Shown: positions 10,996 to 23,472, counted from the stretch's first letter. The stretch: DNA of 64,000 bases from Ascarosepion bandense (GCA_037127315.1 JBBBDQ010001920.1:266001-330000); one strand, 5' to 3'. Notes: generated by a model from the sequence alone, not told the origin. Translations and numbers: made by a program.

Positions 10996-11390
10996 AATTT
11001 TTTTTTTTTAATCATTTCATCCCAAGCAAGATATTCCACTGCCACTATTGCGCATGGGGCTACAGAGGGGAAAGTAAAGAGAAGGAGTGGTTAGACAAAG
11101 GGAATGTCAGGAGGAAGGTGATAGATGGGTAAGGATAGATACCCAGAATGAGGGTTGGGCAGATGGGAAGAGTGTTGGATAGAATGGGAGCAAGTTAGTG
11201 TGTTAGAAAGTGTCTATTGACCTTACATTTAAACTCCTGGAGATTGTAGCCGTCAGGGAAGCAATCATGTGAAAGGGAATTCCACACTCGGGAAGTGCAA
11301 GGAAAGAAACTGTTGGAGTAGAAGTTGTGGTTGCATTTTATCGGTTTCACTGTAAAAGGGTGGGATCTAGTTGCTAATAATACTTTTATT
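10996..11390 (-). mobile_element. 5'-truncated LINE family A copy
   Basis: Poly-T at 10999-11009 precedes ATCATTTCATCCCAAGCAAG. The minus-strand coding remnant at 11195-11375 includes ATRSHPFTVKPIKCN and GYNLQEFKCKVN and ends in the same C-terminus (HFLTH) as the 4467 copy. Only about 60 residues survive. Confidence 0.8.
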
Positions 11391-11422
11391 CTTCCAACTT
11401 TCAACCATTTGATAACTTTAAG

Positions 11423-11490
11423 TTGTAGAGAGTTCGGTTATGTTTAGCACAAGATGAATTTAATAAACATGCTCGAGCTCCTTATTTCAT
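11423..11490 (+). repeat. LTR-end-like repeat, copy 1
   Basis: GTTGTAGAGAGTTCGGTTAT, an AATAAA hexamer and CTCGAGCTCC occur here. The next bases read TTGGCGACCCCG, which resembles the primer-binding junction downstream of many Ty3/Gypsy LTRs. The same block is repeated directly at 11682-11745. Confidence 0.45.
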
Positions 11491-11668
11491 TGGCGACCCC
11501 GCAAAGAACACGCAGATGAATTCTCATCTCTACATATTTGATGACTCTGCAAATAACACGCAAACAAATTCTGATTTTTACATATTTGATAAACCCACAA
11601 ATAACACGCAGAGAAATTTTGATCTCAACATATTTGATGACTTTGCAAATAACACGCAGAGGAATTCT
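11491..11668 (+). repeat. 48 bp minisatellite, about four units
   Basis: AACACGCA recurs at 11507, 11555, 11603 and 11651, exactly 48 bp apart. Because 48 is a multiple of three, a small frame repeats a 16-residue word (for example YIFDDSANNTQ), but it has no gene-like context. The first unit contains GGCGACCCCGCAAAGAACAC and the others GATGACTCTGCAAATAACAC, so the array seems to have grown from the primer-site region. Confidence 0.7.
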
Positions 11669-11681
11669 GATAATCTTAAGT

Positions 11682-11800
11682 TGTGGGGAGTTCAGTTATG
11701 TTTGACATAAGGCCAATTTAATAAATATGCTCGATCTCCCTACTTAAGTGTTATTACTCATCAGTAATGAGTTGGCTGACCCTGAAAAGTGGACGATGGC
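11682..11800 (+). repeat. LTR-end-like repeat, copy 2
   Basis: GTTGTGGGGAGTTCAGTTAT, AATAAA and CTCGATCTCCCTAC repeat copy 1. About 35 bases later GTTGGCTGACCCTGAAAAG parallels the primer-site-like segment after copy 1. Confidence 0.45.
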
Positions 11801-12509
11801 ATTCTTCTGTCTACATTCCATTCTTAAAGGCCAACCTTTCAAACAAAACAAAAGATGCCTGACGTTCAAGCAAAAAATGATATTCATGCGCAACAATCCA
11901 GTTACGAGTGAAATTAATGAAAACTGATAAAAATTACAAGTTGAAAACAACAGACTTATAATGCATCCACCATGTTACATGCATTTAAAACCCCATAGAA
12001 AACTGATGCTTTATTTTCAAGAGGCATGTTTGTGAATGCCATAAGCTATTTTTATGAATTTTGGAAACAATATTGGTTTTTTTAAAAGTGATTACCTCAA
12101 AAGAAATTGTGAAATTAACTAATGAAGTAAATCATGAAACCTTGTTTGGCAAAAAATTTAGAAAGTTAAGATTAAGAATGTGAAATTACCTCCGCATTTA
12201 TCCAATGAAGCTGCTATCCTCCCCACAGAAATAAAAAAATATACGCCTGTTTTGCTGTGAACCATTTAAAGTCAGTTTGCAAAGTGGATTTTTTGTTACA
12301 AACACCCAAAGGAGCTAAAATAGTTTTAAAAAAATAATACATGATTTACATTCCCTAATGAGTTCTGCGTTTAAATAATAAAGCAAATTTTGCCTACAGA
12401 ATTTAATTTCTTGAAATTTATTAGTTTATGTGGAGCAGGGGGTAACAGATGTAAAAAAAAAATATTTTTACCAAATTTTTAATTTCATTCATTCTTTATT
12501 TATTTTTAT
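11801..12509. other. AT-rich spacer, partly homologous to 9.1-9.2 kb
   Basis: No coding region supported. The segment 12335-12480 is the diverged partner of 9090-9240. Confidence 0.45.
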
Positions 12510-13079
12510 TCTTGATATTCATACATTTTATCTTTTTTTCTTCATTTTTTTCTTCATATTGCTGCCGTCTTTCTTTCTTTGATACGTATTCTTGTTCTTT
12601 CTTTCTTTCTTTCTTTCATGCCTATTTTCTTTCTTTCTTTCTTTCTTTCATGCCTATTTTCTTTCTTTCTTTCTTTCTTTCATGCCTATTTTCTTTCTTT
12701 CTTTCTGTCTTTCATGCCTATTTTCTTTCTTTCTTTCTTTCTTTCATGCCTATTTTCTTTCTTTCTTTCTTTCTTTCATGCCTATTTTCTTTCTTTCTTT
12801 CTTTCTTTCATGCCTATTTTCTTTCTTTCTTTCTTTCATGCTTGCTTTCTTTCTTTCTTTCTTTCATGCCTATTTTCTTTCTTTCTTTCTTTCTTTCTTT
12901 CATGCCTATTTTCTTTCTTTCTTTCTTTCTTTCTTTCATGCCTATTTTCTTTCTTTCTTTCTTTCCTTCTTTCTTTCATGCCTATTTTCTTTCTTTCTTT
13001 CTTTCATGCCTATTTTCTTTCTTTCTTTCTTTCATGCCTATTTTCTTTCTTTCTTTCTTTCTTTCTTTCATGCCTATTT

Positions 13080-13115
<36 letters not shown>

Positions 13116-13332
13116 TCATGCTTGCTTTCTTTCTTTCTTTATAATATTTTCGATTATTCCGACTCTATTCATATATTAACATTTCCTCAGTTTTTATTTC
13201 TTTCTTGACATTCATACATTTTATCTTTTTTTATTCATTTTTCTTTTTCATATTTCTGTCGTCTTTCTTTCTTTAATACTTATTCTGGTTCTTTCTTTCT
13301 TTCTATTTTTCTTTCTTTCTCTTTTTAGATGA
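12510..13332. repeat. (CTTT)n minisatellite punctuated by CATGCCTATTTT
   Basis: About 17 blocks of (CTTT)4-9, each closed by CATGCCTATTTT or CATGCTTG, from about 12595 to 13135. No stop codon occurs in the unit, so all three forward frames stay open for roughly 200 codons and spell Phe/Leu/Ser/His/Ala/Cys runs. I treat these as artefacts. The perfect homopurine-homopyrimidine tract could adopt triplex DNA, which is inference. Confidence 0.9.
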
Positions 13333-13784
13333 TTGGATAAAATGAGGAAAGGCTTAAAACCTCTTTTTATTTGTATGCAAGCATCAATTCTATTTCATGT
13401 TATAACCTGAAATTTTGAAATAGTCCACAAAATATTTATATTTGACCAAAATATAATTACTTCGACTCACTCTCCTTCTTTTTCTTTGTGTTCTGTGTCT
13501 CCAGGGCATAAACAATCATATCTTCCTATCTTTAGTAGAGTCTACAAATGTTTGTCCCATCACCATTCCTCCCACTCCCTGCTCTGGCATCTATTTACCC
13601 AACTTCATTGGGTAGATTACTCGGTTTTTTTTTCCTCTGTCCATCTTGTATTTAATAAGTCCCGTACTTGTCAGATTGACTTCCTCGTTATGTGTCCTTG
13701 TAATTTCCAATGTTTCTTTCCACTTCTATTTGTTTCCATTTACATAAAACTTACTTGTTTCTCATATTTTCAGTGCATTCTCAA
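13333..13784. other. Spacer, left edge shared with the 5.4 kb tract flank
   Basis: TTAGATGATTGGATAAAATG and AGGAAAGGCTTAAAA match the flank at about 5440. Beyond about 13400 nothing is recognised. A 103-codon open frame at 13486 has no recognisable features. Confidence 0.4.
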
Positions 13785-14140
13785 CATCCTTCTGTAGAAC
13801 ATTTCTGATGCATTGTTTCTTCTTCATCTATGAAGAGATTTTAAGGCATTCACTACCAGATAGGACATTAGATAATACATAGCATTTCATTAAGTTTTTC
13901 TTTTTTTCTAATTAAATTAGACAATTTCTTCATACTTTGCTTGGCTTTTGTTTCTTCTTCATCTATGAAGAGATTTTAAGGCATTCACTACCAGATAGGA
14001 CATTAGATAATACATAGCATTTCATTAAGTTTTTTTTTTTTCTAATTAAATTAGACAATTTCTTCATACTTTGTTTGGCTTTTGTAATGCATCTCTTTCT
14101 ATTCAAATAGACATTCAGATTTCTATGCCAAAATCTTTGT
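13785..14140 (-). pseudogene. RTE-like retrotransposon remnant with a 136 bp tandem duplication
   Basis: On the minus strand the segment reads KKLSNLIRKKKNLMKCYVLS then GSECLKISS, a decayed form of the KKRVLDCYVLSVL and YGSECWTISS segment of the better-preserved RTE-type copies at 36 and 58 kb. The block 13814-13949 is repeated at 13950-14085 with few differences. It is a dead copy. Confidence 0.65.
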
Positions 14141-14161
14141 ATCACAATTTCATATTGCTTG

Positions 14162-14166
14162 ATTTT
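14162..14166. repeat. Target-site duplication, left (ATTTT)
   Basis: The five bases ATTTT precede the LTR at 14167 and recur immediately after it at 14458-14462. Confidence 0.6.
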
Positions 14167-14457
14167 TGTTATGTTGTGAGTAAGAATAAATAACTCAACA
14201 ACAGGAATAGGTTAATTGTTGTATTCCGTGAAAATAGTATTTACAAAGGTTATTAGTATCCAATACAAGAATAAAGGTTAATTGTCTCAACCGTCGTAAG
14301 ACGTAGTATGAGCAATGGGTACTTCTGGGTCATCACCGGAAGTCTACGACTGACTTGTCGATCGGCTGCTCGGCACACTCTCGTCGTAGATGCCACCATT
14401 ACTTTACATAGTAATGGAATAGTCCATTATAGCCGAATAGGCGCGGGCGTCCCAACA
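14167..14457 (-). mobile_element. Solo LTR, 291 bp
   Basis: Ends are TG and CA (TGTTATGTTG ... CGTCCCAACA on the plus strand), flanked by a 5 bp duplication ATTTT. It is clearly more GC- and CpG-rich (CGTCGTAAGACG, GCTCGGCACAC) than its surroundings. Minus orientation (TGTTGGGACGCCCGC start) is preferred because that start is typical of Gypsy-type LTRs, but no polymerase II signals settle it. No internal retroviral-type genes remain. Confidence 0.65.
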
Positions 14458-14477
14458 ATTTTGAAAAAAATTCAATT

Positions 14478-17400
14478 TTTCTGATTCTGGCATCACCAAT
14501 ACATATGACCTGATTTTGGTGCCTCCAAGTTATGTGGATTCTGATTTATCCAGTTTATATTACGTGATTCTGGTATATCCAAGTCATATTACTTGATTCT
14601 TGCATCTCTAAATCCTGTTACTTCTTTCTGATATCTCCAATTCATATTGCTTAATGTTGGTATATTCAAGTCATATTACTTGATTCTGGCATCTCTAAAT
14701 CATTATTCTTCATTCTGATATCTTCAATTCATATTGCCTGACACTAGTATCTCCAATTCATAATTCTTGATTGTATTATCTTCAACTCATATTGATTGAT
14801 TATGGTGTCTCCACTTTAATTTACATTATTCTGGTATCACCAATTCAGCATGCTTGATTCTCTTTTCTCCAGTTTATATTGCTTCATTCTGGTAACTTCA
14901 TTTTATATTATTTGTTTCTGATATCTCTAATTCATATTGTTTGATTCTAGTATCTCTAATATATATTGCTTCATTATAGTATCTTCAATATATATTGCTT
15001 GGTTCTATTATCACTAAATCATATTGCTTCAATAATTTATATTGATTCATTATAGTATCTCAAATTCAAATTGCTTGATTATGGAATCTTCAATATGTAT
15101 TGCTTGATTCTAGTAACACTAATTTATATTGCATAATTCTGGTATCTCCAATTTATATTACTTGATTCTTGTTTCTCCAATTTATATTAATTCAATCTGG
15201 TATCTGCATTGCATATTTATTGATTCTGCTTTCTCTAATTTATAATACTTTATCATAGTATCTCTAATTTATATTGTTTGATTTCAGTAAATCTAATACA
15301 TGATACTAGTATCTATAATTCATGTTGCTTCATTATAGAATCTCCAATTTCTATTACATTATTCTGGTGTTACGAATGCATATTGATTCATCCTGGCATC
15401 TTCAATTCATATTGCTTGATTTTGGTATTTGCATTTCATTTATTTTCATGCATTTATCACCAGTTCATATTGCTTCATTATGTTATCTTCAATATGTATT
15501 GCTTGATTCTATGATCATAATGCTTGATTATGGTATCACTAATACATATTGTTTGGTCCTGGCATCTCTAATTCATATTGCTGGATTCTTGGATCACTAG
15601 GCCATTTTACTTGATTCTGGTATGTCCAATTCATATTGTTTGATTCTTGGATCACTAGGCCATTTTACTTGATTCTGGTATGTCCAATTCATATTGTTTG
15701 ATTCTTGGATCACTAGGCCATTTTACTTGATTCTGGTATGTCCAATTCATATTGTTTGATTCTTGGATCACTAGGCCATTTTACTTGATTCTGGTATGTC
15801 CAATTCATATTGTTTGATTCTTGGATCACTAGGCCATTTTACTTGATTCTGGTATGTCCAATTCATATTGTTTGATTCTTGGATCACTAGGCCATTTTAC
15901 TTGATTCTGGTATGTCCAATTCATATTGTTTGATTCTTGGATCACTAGGCCATTTTACTTGATTCTGGTATGTCCAATTCATATTGTTTGATTCTTGGAT
16001 CACTAGGCCATTTTACTTGATTATGGTATCTCTAATACATATTGTTTGGTCCTGGCATCTCTAATTCATATTGTTTGATTCTTGGATCACTAGGCCATTT
16101 TATTTGATTCTGGTATGTCCAATTCATATTGTTTGATTCTTGGATCACTAGGCCATTTTACTTGATTCTGGTATGTCCAATTCATATTGTTTGATTCTTG
16201 GATCACTAGGCCATTTTACTTGATTCTGGTATGTCCAATTCATATTGTTTGATTCTTGGATCACTAGGCCATTTTACTTGATTATGGTATCTCTAATACA
16301 TATTGTTTGGTCCTGGCATCTCTAGTTCATATTGCTGGATTCTTGGATCACTAGGCCATTTTACTTGATTCTGGTATGTCCAATTCATATTGTTTGATTC
16401 TTGGATCACTAGGCCATTTTTATTTGATTCTGGTATGTCCAATTCATATTGTTTGATTCTTGGATCACTAGGCCATTTTACTTGATTCTGGTATGTCCAA
16501 TTCATATTGTTTGATTCTTGGATCACTAGGCCATTTGATTGATTATGGTATCTCTAATACATATTGTTTGTCCTTGGTATCTCTAATTCATATTGCTGGA
16601 TTCTTGGATCACTAGGCCATTTTACTTGATTCTGGTATGTCCAATTCATATTGTTTGATTCTTGGATCACTAGGCCATTTTATTTTGATTCTGGTATGTC
16701 CAATTCATATTGCTGGATTCTTGATCACTAGGCCATTTTACTTGATTCTGGTATGTCCAATTCATATTGTTTGATTCTTGATCACTAGGCCATTTTACTT
16801 GATTATGGTATCTCTAATACATATTGTTTGGTCCTTGCATTCTAATTCATATTGTTTGATTCTTTGATCACTAGGCCATTTTATTTGATTCTGGTATGTC
16901 CAATTCATATTGTTTGATTCTTGGATCACTAGGCCATTTTATTTGATTCTGGTATGTCCAATTCATATTGTTTGATTCTTGATCACTAGGCCATTTTACT
17001 TGGACTTCTGGCAAGGTCCAATTCATATTGTTTGATTCTTTGGATCACTAGGCCATTTTACTTTGATTCTGGTATGTCCAATTCATATTGTTTGATTCTT
17101 GGATCACTAGCTATTTTACTTGATTCTGGTATGTCCAATTCATATTGTTTGATTCTTGGATCACTAGGCCATTTTACTTGATTATGGTATCTCTAATACA
17201 TATTGTTTGGTCCTGGCATCTCTAATTCATATTGTTTGATTCTTGACTAGCCATTTTACTTGATTATGGTATTCTTAACATATATTGGTCCTGGCAATTT
17301 AAATTATATTATTGGATTCTTGGATCACTAGGCCATTTTACTTCTTGATTCTGGTATGTCCAATTCATATTGTTTGATTCTTTGGATCACTAGGCCATTT

Positions 17401-20400
17401 TACTTGATTATGGTATCTCTAATACATATTGTTTGGTCCTGGCATCTCTAATTCATATTGCTGATTCTTTGGATCACTAGCCATTTTACTTGATTCTGGT
17501 ATGTCCAATTCATATTGTTTGGATTCTTGGATCACTAGCCATTTTACTGGATTCTGGTATGTCCAATTCATATTGTTTGATTCTGGATCACTAGGCCATT
17601 TTACTTGATTCTGGTATGTCCATTCATATTGTTTGGATTCTTGGATCACTGGGCCATTTTACTTGATTCTGGTATGTCCAATTGATATTGTTTGATTCTT
17701 GGATCACTAGACCATTTTACTTGATTTTGGTATGTCCAATTCATATTGTTTGATTCTTGGATCACTAGGCCATTTTACTTGATTATGGTATCTCTTAATA
17801 CATATTGTTTGGTCCTGGCATCTCTAATTCATATTGCTGATTCTTGGATCACTAGGCCATTTTACTTGATTCTGGTATGTCCAATTCATATTGTTTGATT
17901 CTTGGATCACTAGGCCATTTTACTTGATTATGGTATCTCTAATACATATTGTTTGGTCCTGCATCTCTAATTCATATTGTTTGATTCTGGATCACTAGGC
18001 CATTTTATTTGATTCTGGTATGTCCAATTCATATTGTTTGGATTCTTGGATCACTAGGCCATTTTATTTGATTCTTGGTATGTCCAATTCATATTGTTTG
18101 ATTCTTGGATCACTAGGCCATTTTACTTGATTCTGGTATGTCCAATTCATATTGTCGATTTTTGATCACTAGGCCATTTTACTTCTTGATTCTGTATAAC
18201 CAATTCATATTGTTTGATTCTTGGATCACTAGGCCATTTTACTTGATTCTGGTATGTCCAATTCATATTGTTGGATTCTTTGGATCACTAGGCCATTTTA
18301 CTTGATTATGGTATCTCTAATACATATTGTTTGGTCCTGGCATCTCTAATTCATATTGTTTGATTCTTGGATCACTAGGCCATTTTACTTGATTATGGTA
18401 TCTCTAATACATATTGTTTGGTCCTGGCACTTAATTCATATTGCTGGATCTTTGGATCACTAGGCCATTTTACTGATTCTGGTATGTCCAATTCATATTG
18501 TTTGACTTGATCACTAGGCCATTTTACTGATTATGGTATCTCTAATATTGTTGGTCCTATATCTCTGAATTCATATTGCTGGATTCTTGACTGTACTAGG
18601 CCATTTTACTTGATTCTGGTATGTCCAATTCATATTGTTTGATTTTGATCATTAGGCCATTTTACTTGATTCTGGCATGTCTAATTCATATTGTTTGATT
18701 CTTGGATCACTAGGCCATTTTACTTGACTTTGGTATGTCCAATTCATATATTGTTTGATTCTTGGATCACTGGGCCATTTTAGATTGATTCTGGTATGTC
18801 CAATTGATATTGTTTGATTCTTGGATCACTAGACCATTTTACTTGATTTGGTATGTCCACCTATATACTTGATTCTTGGATCACTAGGCCATTTTACTTG
18901 ATTATGGTATCTAATTACATATTGTTTGGTCCTGGCATCTCTAATTCATATTGTTTGATTCTTGGATCACTAGGCCATTTTATTTGATTCTGGTATGTCC
19001 AATTCATATTGTTTGATTCTTGGATCACTAGGCCATTTTACTTGATTCTGGTATGTCCAATTCATATTGTTTGATTCTTGGATCACTAGGCCATTTTACT
19101 TGATTCTGGTATGTCCAATTCATATTGTTTGATTCTTGGATCACTAGGCCATTTTACTTGATTCTGGTATGTCCAATTCATATTGTTTGATTCTTGGAGG
19201 TCACTAGGCCATTTTACTTGATTCTGGCATGTCCAATTCATATTGTTTGATTCTTGGATCACTAGGCCATTTTACTTGATTATGGTATCTCTTATACATA
19301 TTGTTTGGTCCTGGCATCTCTAATTCATATTGCTGGATTCTTGGATCACTAGGCCATTTTACTTGATTCTGGTATGTCCAATTCATATTGTTTGATTCTT
19401 GGATCACTAGGCCATTTTACTTGATTCTGGTATGTCCAATTCATATTGTTTGATTCTTGGATCACTAGGCCATTTTACTTGATTCTGGTATGTCCAATTC
19501 ATATTGTTTGATTCTTGGATCACTAGGCCATTTTACTTGATTCTGGTATGTCCAATTCATATTGTTTGATTCTTGGATCACTCGGCCATTTTACTTGATT
19601 CTGGTATGTCCAATTCATATTGTTTGATTCTTGGATCACTAGGCCATTTTACTTGATTCTGGTATGTCCAATTCATATTGTTTGGTCCTGGCATCTCTAA
19701 TTCATATTGCTTGATTCTTGTATCACTAGGCCATTTTACTTGATTCTGGTATGTCCAATTCATATTGTTTGATTCTTGGATCACTAGGCCATTTTACTTG
19801 ATTCTGGTATGTCCAATTCATATTGTTTGATTCTTGGATCACTAGGCCATTTTACTTGATTCTGGTATGTCCAATTCATATTGTTTGTTTCTTGGATCAC
19901 TAGGCCATTTTACTTGGTTCTGGTATGTCCAATTCATATTGTTTGATTCTTGGATCACTAGGCCATTTTACTTGATTATGGTATCTCTAATACATATTGT
20001 TTGGTCCTGGCATCTCTAATTCATATTGTTTGATTCTTGGATCACTAGGCCATTTTATTTGATTCTGGTATGTCCAATTCACATTGTTTGATTCTTGGAT
20101 CACTAGGCCATTTTACTTGATTCTGGTATGTCCAATTCATATTGTTTGATTCTTGGATCACTAGGCCATTTTACTTGATTCTGGTATGTCCAATTCATAT
20201 TGTTTGATTCTTGGATCACTAGGCCATTTTACTTGATTCTGGTATGTCCAATTCATATTGTTTGATTCTTGGATCACTAGGCCATTTTACTTGATTATGG
20301 TATGTCCAATTCATATTGTTTGATTCTTGGATCACTAGGCCATTTTACTTGATTATGGTATCTCTTATACATATTGTTTGGTCCTGGCATCTCTAATTCA

Positions 20401-23041
20401 TATTGCTGGATTCTTGGATCACTAGGCCATTTTACTTGATTCTGGTATGTCCAATTCATATTGTTTGATTCTTGGATCACTAGGCCATTTTACTTGATTA
20501 TGGTATCTCTAATACATATTGTTTGGTCCTGGCATCTCTAATTCATATTGCTGGATTCTTGGATCACTAGGCCATTTTACTTGATTCTGGTATGTCCAAT
20601 TCATATTGTTTGATTCTTGGATCACTAGGCCATTTTACTTGATTCTGGTATGTCCAATTCATAATGTTTGATTCTTGGATCACTAGGCCATTTTACTTGA
20701 TTCTGGTATGTCCAATTCATATTGTTTGATTCTTGGATCACTAGGCCATTTTACTTGATTCTGGTATGTCCAATTCATATTGTTTGATTCTTGGATCACT
20801 AGGCCATTTTACTTGATTCTGGTATGTCCAATTCATATTGTTTGGTCCTGGCATCTCTAATTCATATTGCTTGATTCTTGTATCACTAGGCCATTTTACT
20901 TGATTCTGGTATGTCCAATTCATATTGTTTGATTCTTGGATCACTAGGCCATTTTACTTGATTCTGGTATGTCCAATTCATATTGTTTGATTCTTGGATC
21001 ACTAGGCCATTTTACTTGATTCTGGTATGTCCAATTCATATTGTTTGATTCTTGGATCACTAGGCCATTTTACTTGATTCTGGTATGTCCAATTCATATT
21101 GTTTGATTCTTGGATCACTAGGCCATTTTACTTGATTCTGGTATGTCCAATTCATATTGTTTGATTCTTGGATCACTAGACCATTTTACTTGATTCTGGT
21201 ATGTCCAATTCATATTGTTTGATTCTTGGATCACTAGGCCATTTTACTTGATTATGGTATCTCTAATACATATTGTTTGGTCCTGGCATCTCTAATTCAT
21301 ATTGCTGGATTCTTGGATCACTAGGCCATTTTACTTGATTCTGGTATGTCCAATTCATATTGTTTGATTCTTGGATCACTAGGCCATTTTACTTGATTCT
21401 GGTATGTCCAATTCATATCGTTTGATTCTTGGATCACTAGGCCATTTTACTTGATTCTGGTATGTCCAATTCATATTGTTTGATTCTTGGATCACTAGAC
21501 CATTTTACTTGATTCTGGTATGTCCAATTCATATTGTTTGATTCTTGGATCACTAGGCCATTTTACTTGATTATGGTATCTCTAATACATATTGTTTGGT
21601 CCTGGCATCTCTAATTCATATTGCTGGATTCTTGGATCACTAGGCCATTTTACTTGATTCTGGTATGTCCAATTCATATTGTTTGATTCTTGGATCACTA
21701 GGCCATTTTACTTGATTCTGGTATGTCCAATTCATATTGTTTGATTCTTGGATCACTAGGCCATTTTACTTGATTATGGTATCTCTAATACATATTGTTT
21801 GGTCCTGGCATCTCTAATTCATATTGCTGGATTCTTGGATCACTAGGCCATTTTACTTGATTCTGGTATGCCCGATTCATATTGTTTGATTTTGGTATTT
21901 GCATTTCATTTATTTTCATACATTTATCTCCAATTGACATTGCTTGATTCTGGAATCTCAAATACATATTTTTTGATCCTGACATATTCAATTCATATTA
22001 CTTGAATCTAGTATCTCAAATTCATATTACTTTTTTCTGGTCACACTAATTCACATTGCTTGATTGTGGTATATCCATCTCTTATTCCTTGGTTCTAGTA
22101 TCTTTAATTCTTATTGCATGATTGTGGTATCTCAAATTGATATTTATTGCTTCTGGTATCTCCAATTTACATTGCTTTAATACAATATCTATAATTCATA
22201 TTGCTTGATTTTAATGTCTGCATTTAATATTGCTTGTTTCTGGTACCTCTAATTATTATTGCCTCATTTTGGTATCTCCTATTCATATGACATGATTTTG
22301 GTATCACAAATTTATTTTGCTTGATTCTGGTGTTTTTGATACATGTAGTTTGATTCTAATAGCACTAATTCATATTCCATGATTCTGATATCTCAAATTT
22401 AATTTGCTTGATTCTGGTATTTCCAATGCAGATAGTTTGATTCTAATAACATTAATTCATATTCTATGATTTTGGTATCTGCACTTCATATTCCTTGATT
22501 TTGTATCTCTAATTCATATTACTTGGTTCTGGTATCTGCAGTGTATATTTGCTTCCAGTAAATCTAATTCAAATTGCATGATTCTAGTATTTCCAGTTTC
22601 TACCACATGATTCTGGTATCTCTGATACATTTTGATTCATGCTAATGTCTTTAATTTATATTGTTTGATTTTAGTAATTCCAATACAAATTGTTTGATTC
22701 TGGTAATTTCAGTTCAGATTGCTTGATTCTGGTTTTTCCAGTTCATATTGCTTGATTCTAATATCTGTTATTCATATTACTTGATTCTGGAAACTCTAAT
22801 TCACTTTGTCTAATTCTGGTACACCCAATTCATATTGCTTGATTGTAGTATCTTTAATTTATATTGCATGTGTCTGGTATCTCTAATTGATATTTAATGA
22901 TTCTGGTGTCTCTAATTTATATTGCTTGATTCTGGTATCTCCATTCCATATTGCTTCATTAAGGCATATCCAATTCATATTGCTTGTTTTTATTATTTCC
23001 AATTCATGTAGCCTGATTCTGGTATTTCCAATTTATATCAA
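14478..23041. repeat. 8.5 kb satellite of 29 bp units
   Basis: The basic unit is about 29 bp, built as TTGATTCTGGTATCTCC followed by AATTCATATTGC. The outer parts (14478-15590 and 21890-23041) are strongly diverged single units. The core (15590-21890) is made of highly similar 58 bp dimers. The left edge lies about 20 bp from a solo LTR and the right edge meets a Helitron-like end. Reading frames of 60-80 codons inside, such as those spelling QYELDIPES on the minus strand, are by-products of the period. Confidence 0.95.
15590..21890. repeat. Homogenised 58 bp dimer core of the satellite
   Basis: Each dimer joins two 29 bp half units: one with GATCACTAGGCCATTTTAC, the other with GGTATGTCCAATTCATATTG. 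A second dimer type (GGTATCTCTAATACATATTG plus TTGGTCCTGGCATCTC) is interspersed about twenty times, giving a higher-order pattern. Rare variants recur at distance: the TATCACTAGG variant at about 19718 and 20880 is about 1.16 kb apart (20 dimers), pointing to a block duplication. Confidence 0.9.
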
Positions 23042-23429
23042 ACTAGCAGTATAGCTCAGCGTTGCTTGGGTGTAATGAAAGCTTTAAAACTAATCCATGG
23101 TCCTGGAGCTCAGACTCTTTGGACATTGGCACAAAAGACTAAAAAGCAATAGTTGTTTCCAGTTAAAGCGAAACCATAGACTGAAAGAAAAATGAATGGA
23201 TGTAAGTCAAATTTTGATTTCCTGTTATCGATATCAAATAAGTTTTTTTCATCGTAAACTGAATTTTGAAGGCTAAAAAAGTCCTCTGAGTAAATGGTAT
23301 CATGGCAGAGACTAAGAACTACAATTATACCTACTTAGAGCCAAACCTGAAGCAAAAACTAAAATAAAAGGGCTGAAACAAAATACAGACCTACAGGCAG
23401 ATAAACAGACACACACACAAACATCTTGC

Positions 23430-23472
<43 letters not shown>

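Noticed and set aside
12510..13208. Three overlapping open frames of about 200 codons rich in Phe, Leu and Ser
   Set aside because: They are the three forward frames of a CTTT microsatellite without stop codons. The product would be low-complexity and the frames exclude each other.
16293..21991. Several 60-77 codon minus-strand frames with QYELDIPES-like repeats
   Set aside because: They follow the 29/58 bp satellite period and are interrupted wherever the array has an indel.
14478..23041. A CRISPR-like array
   Set aside because: Repeats are adjacent and self-similar without unique spacers, and the genome is eukaryotic. It is a satellite.
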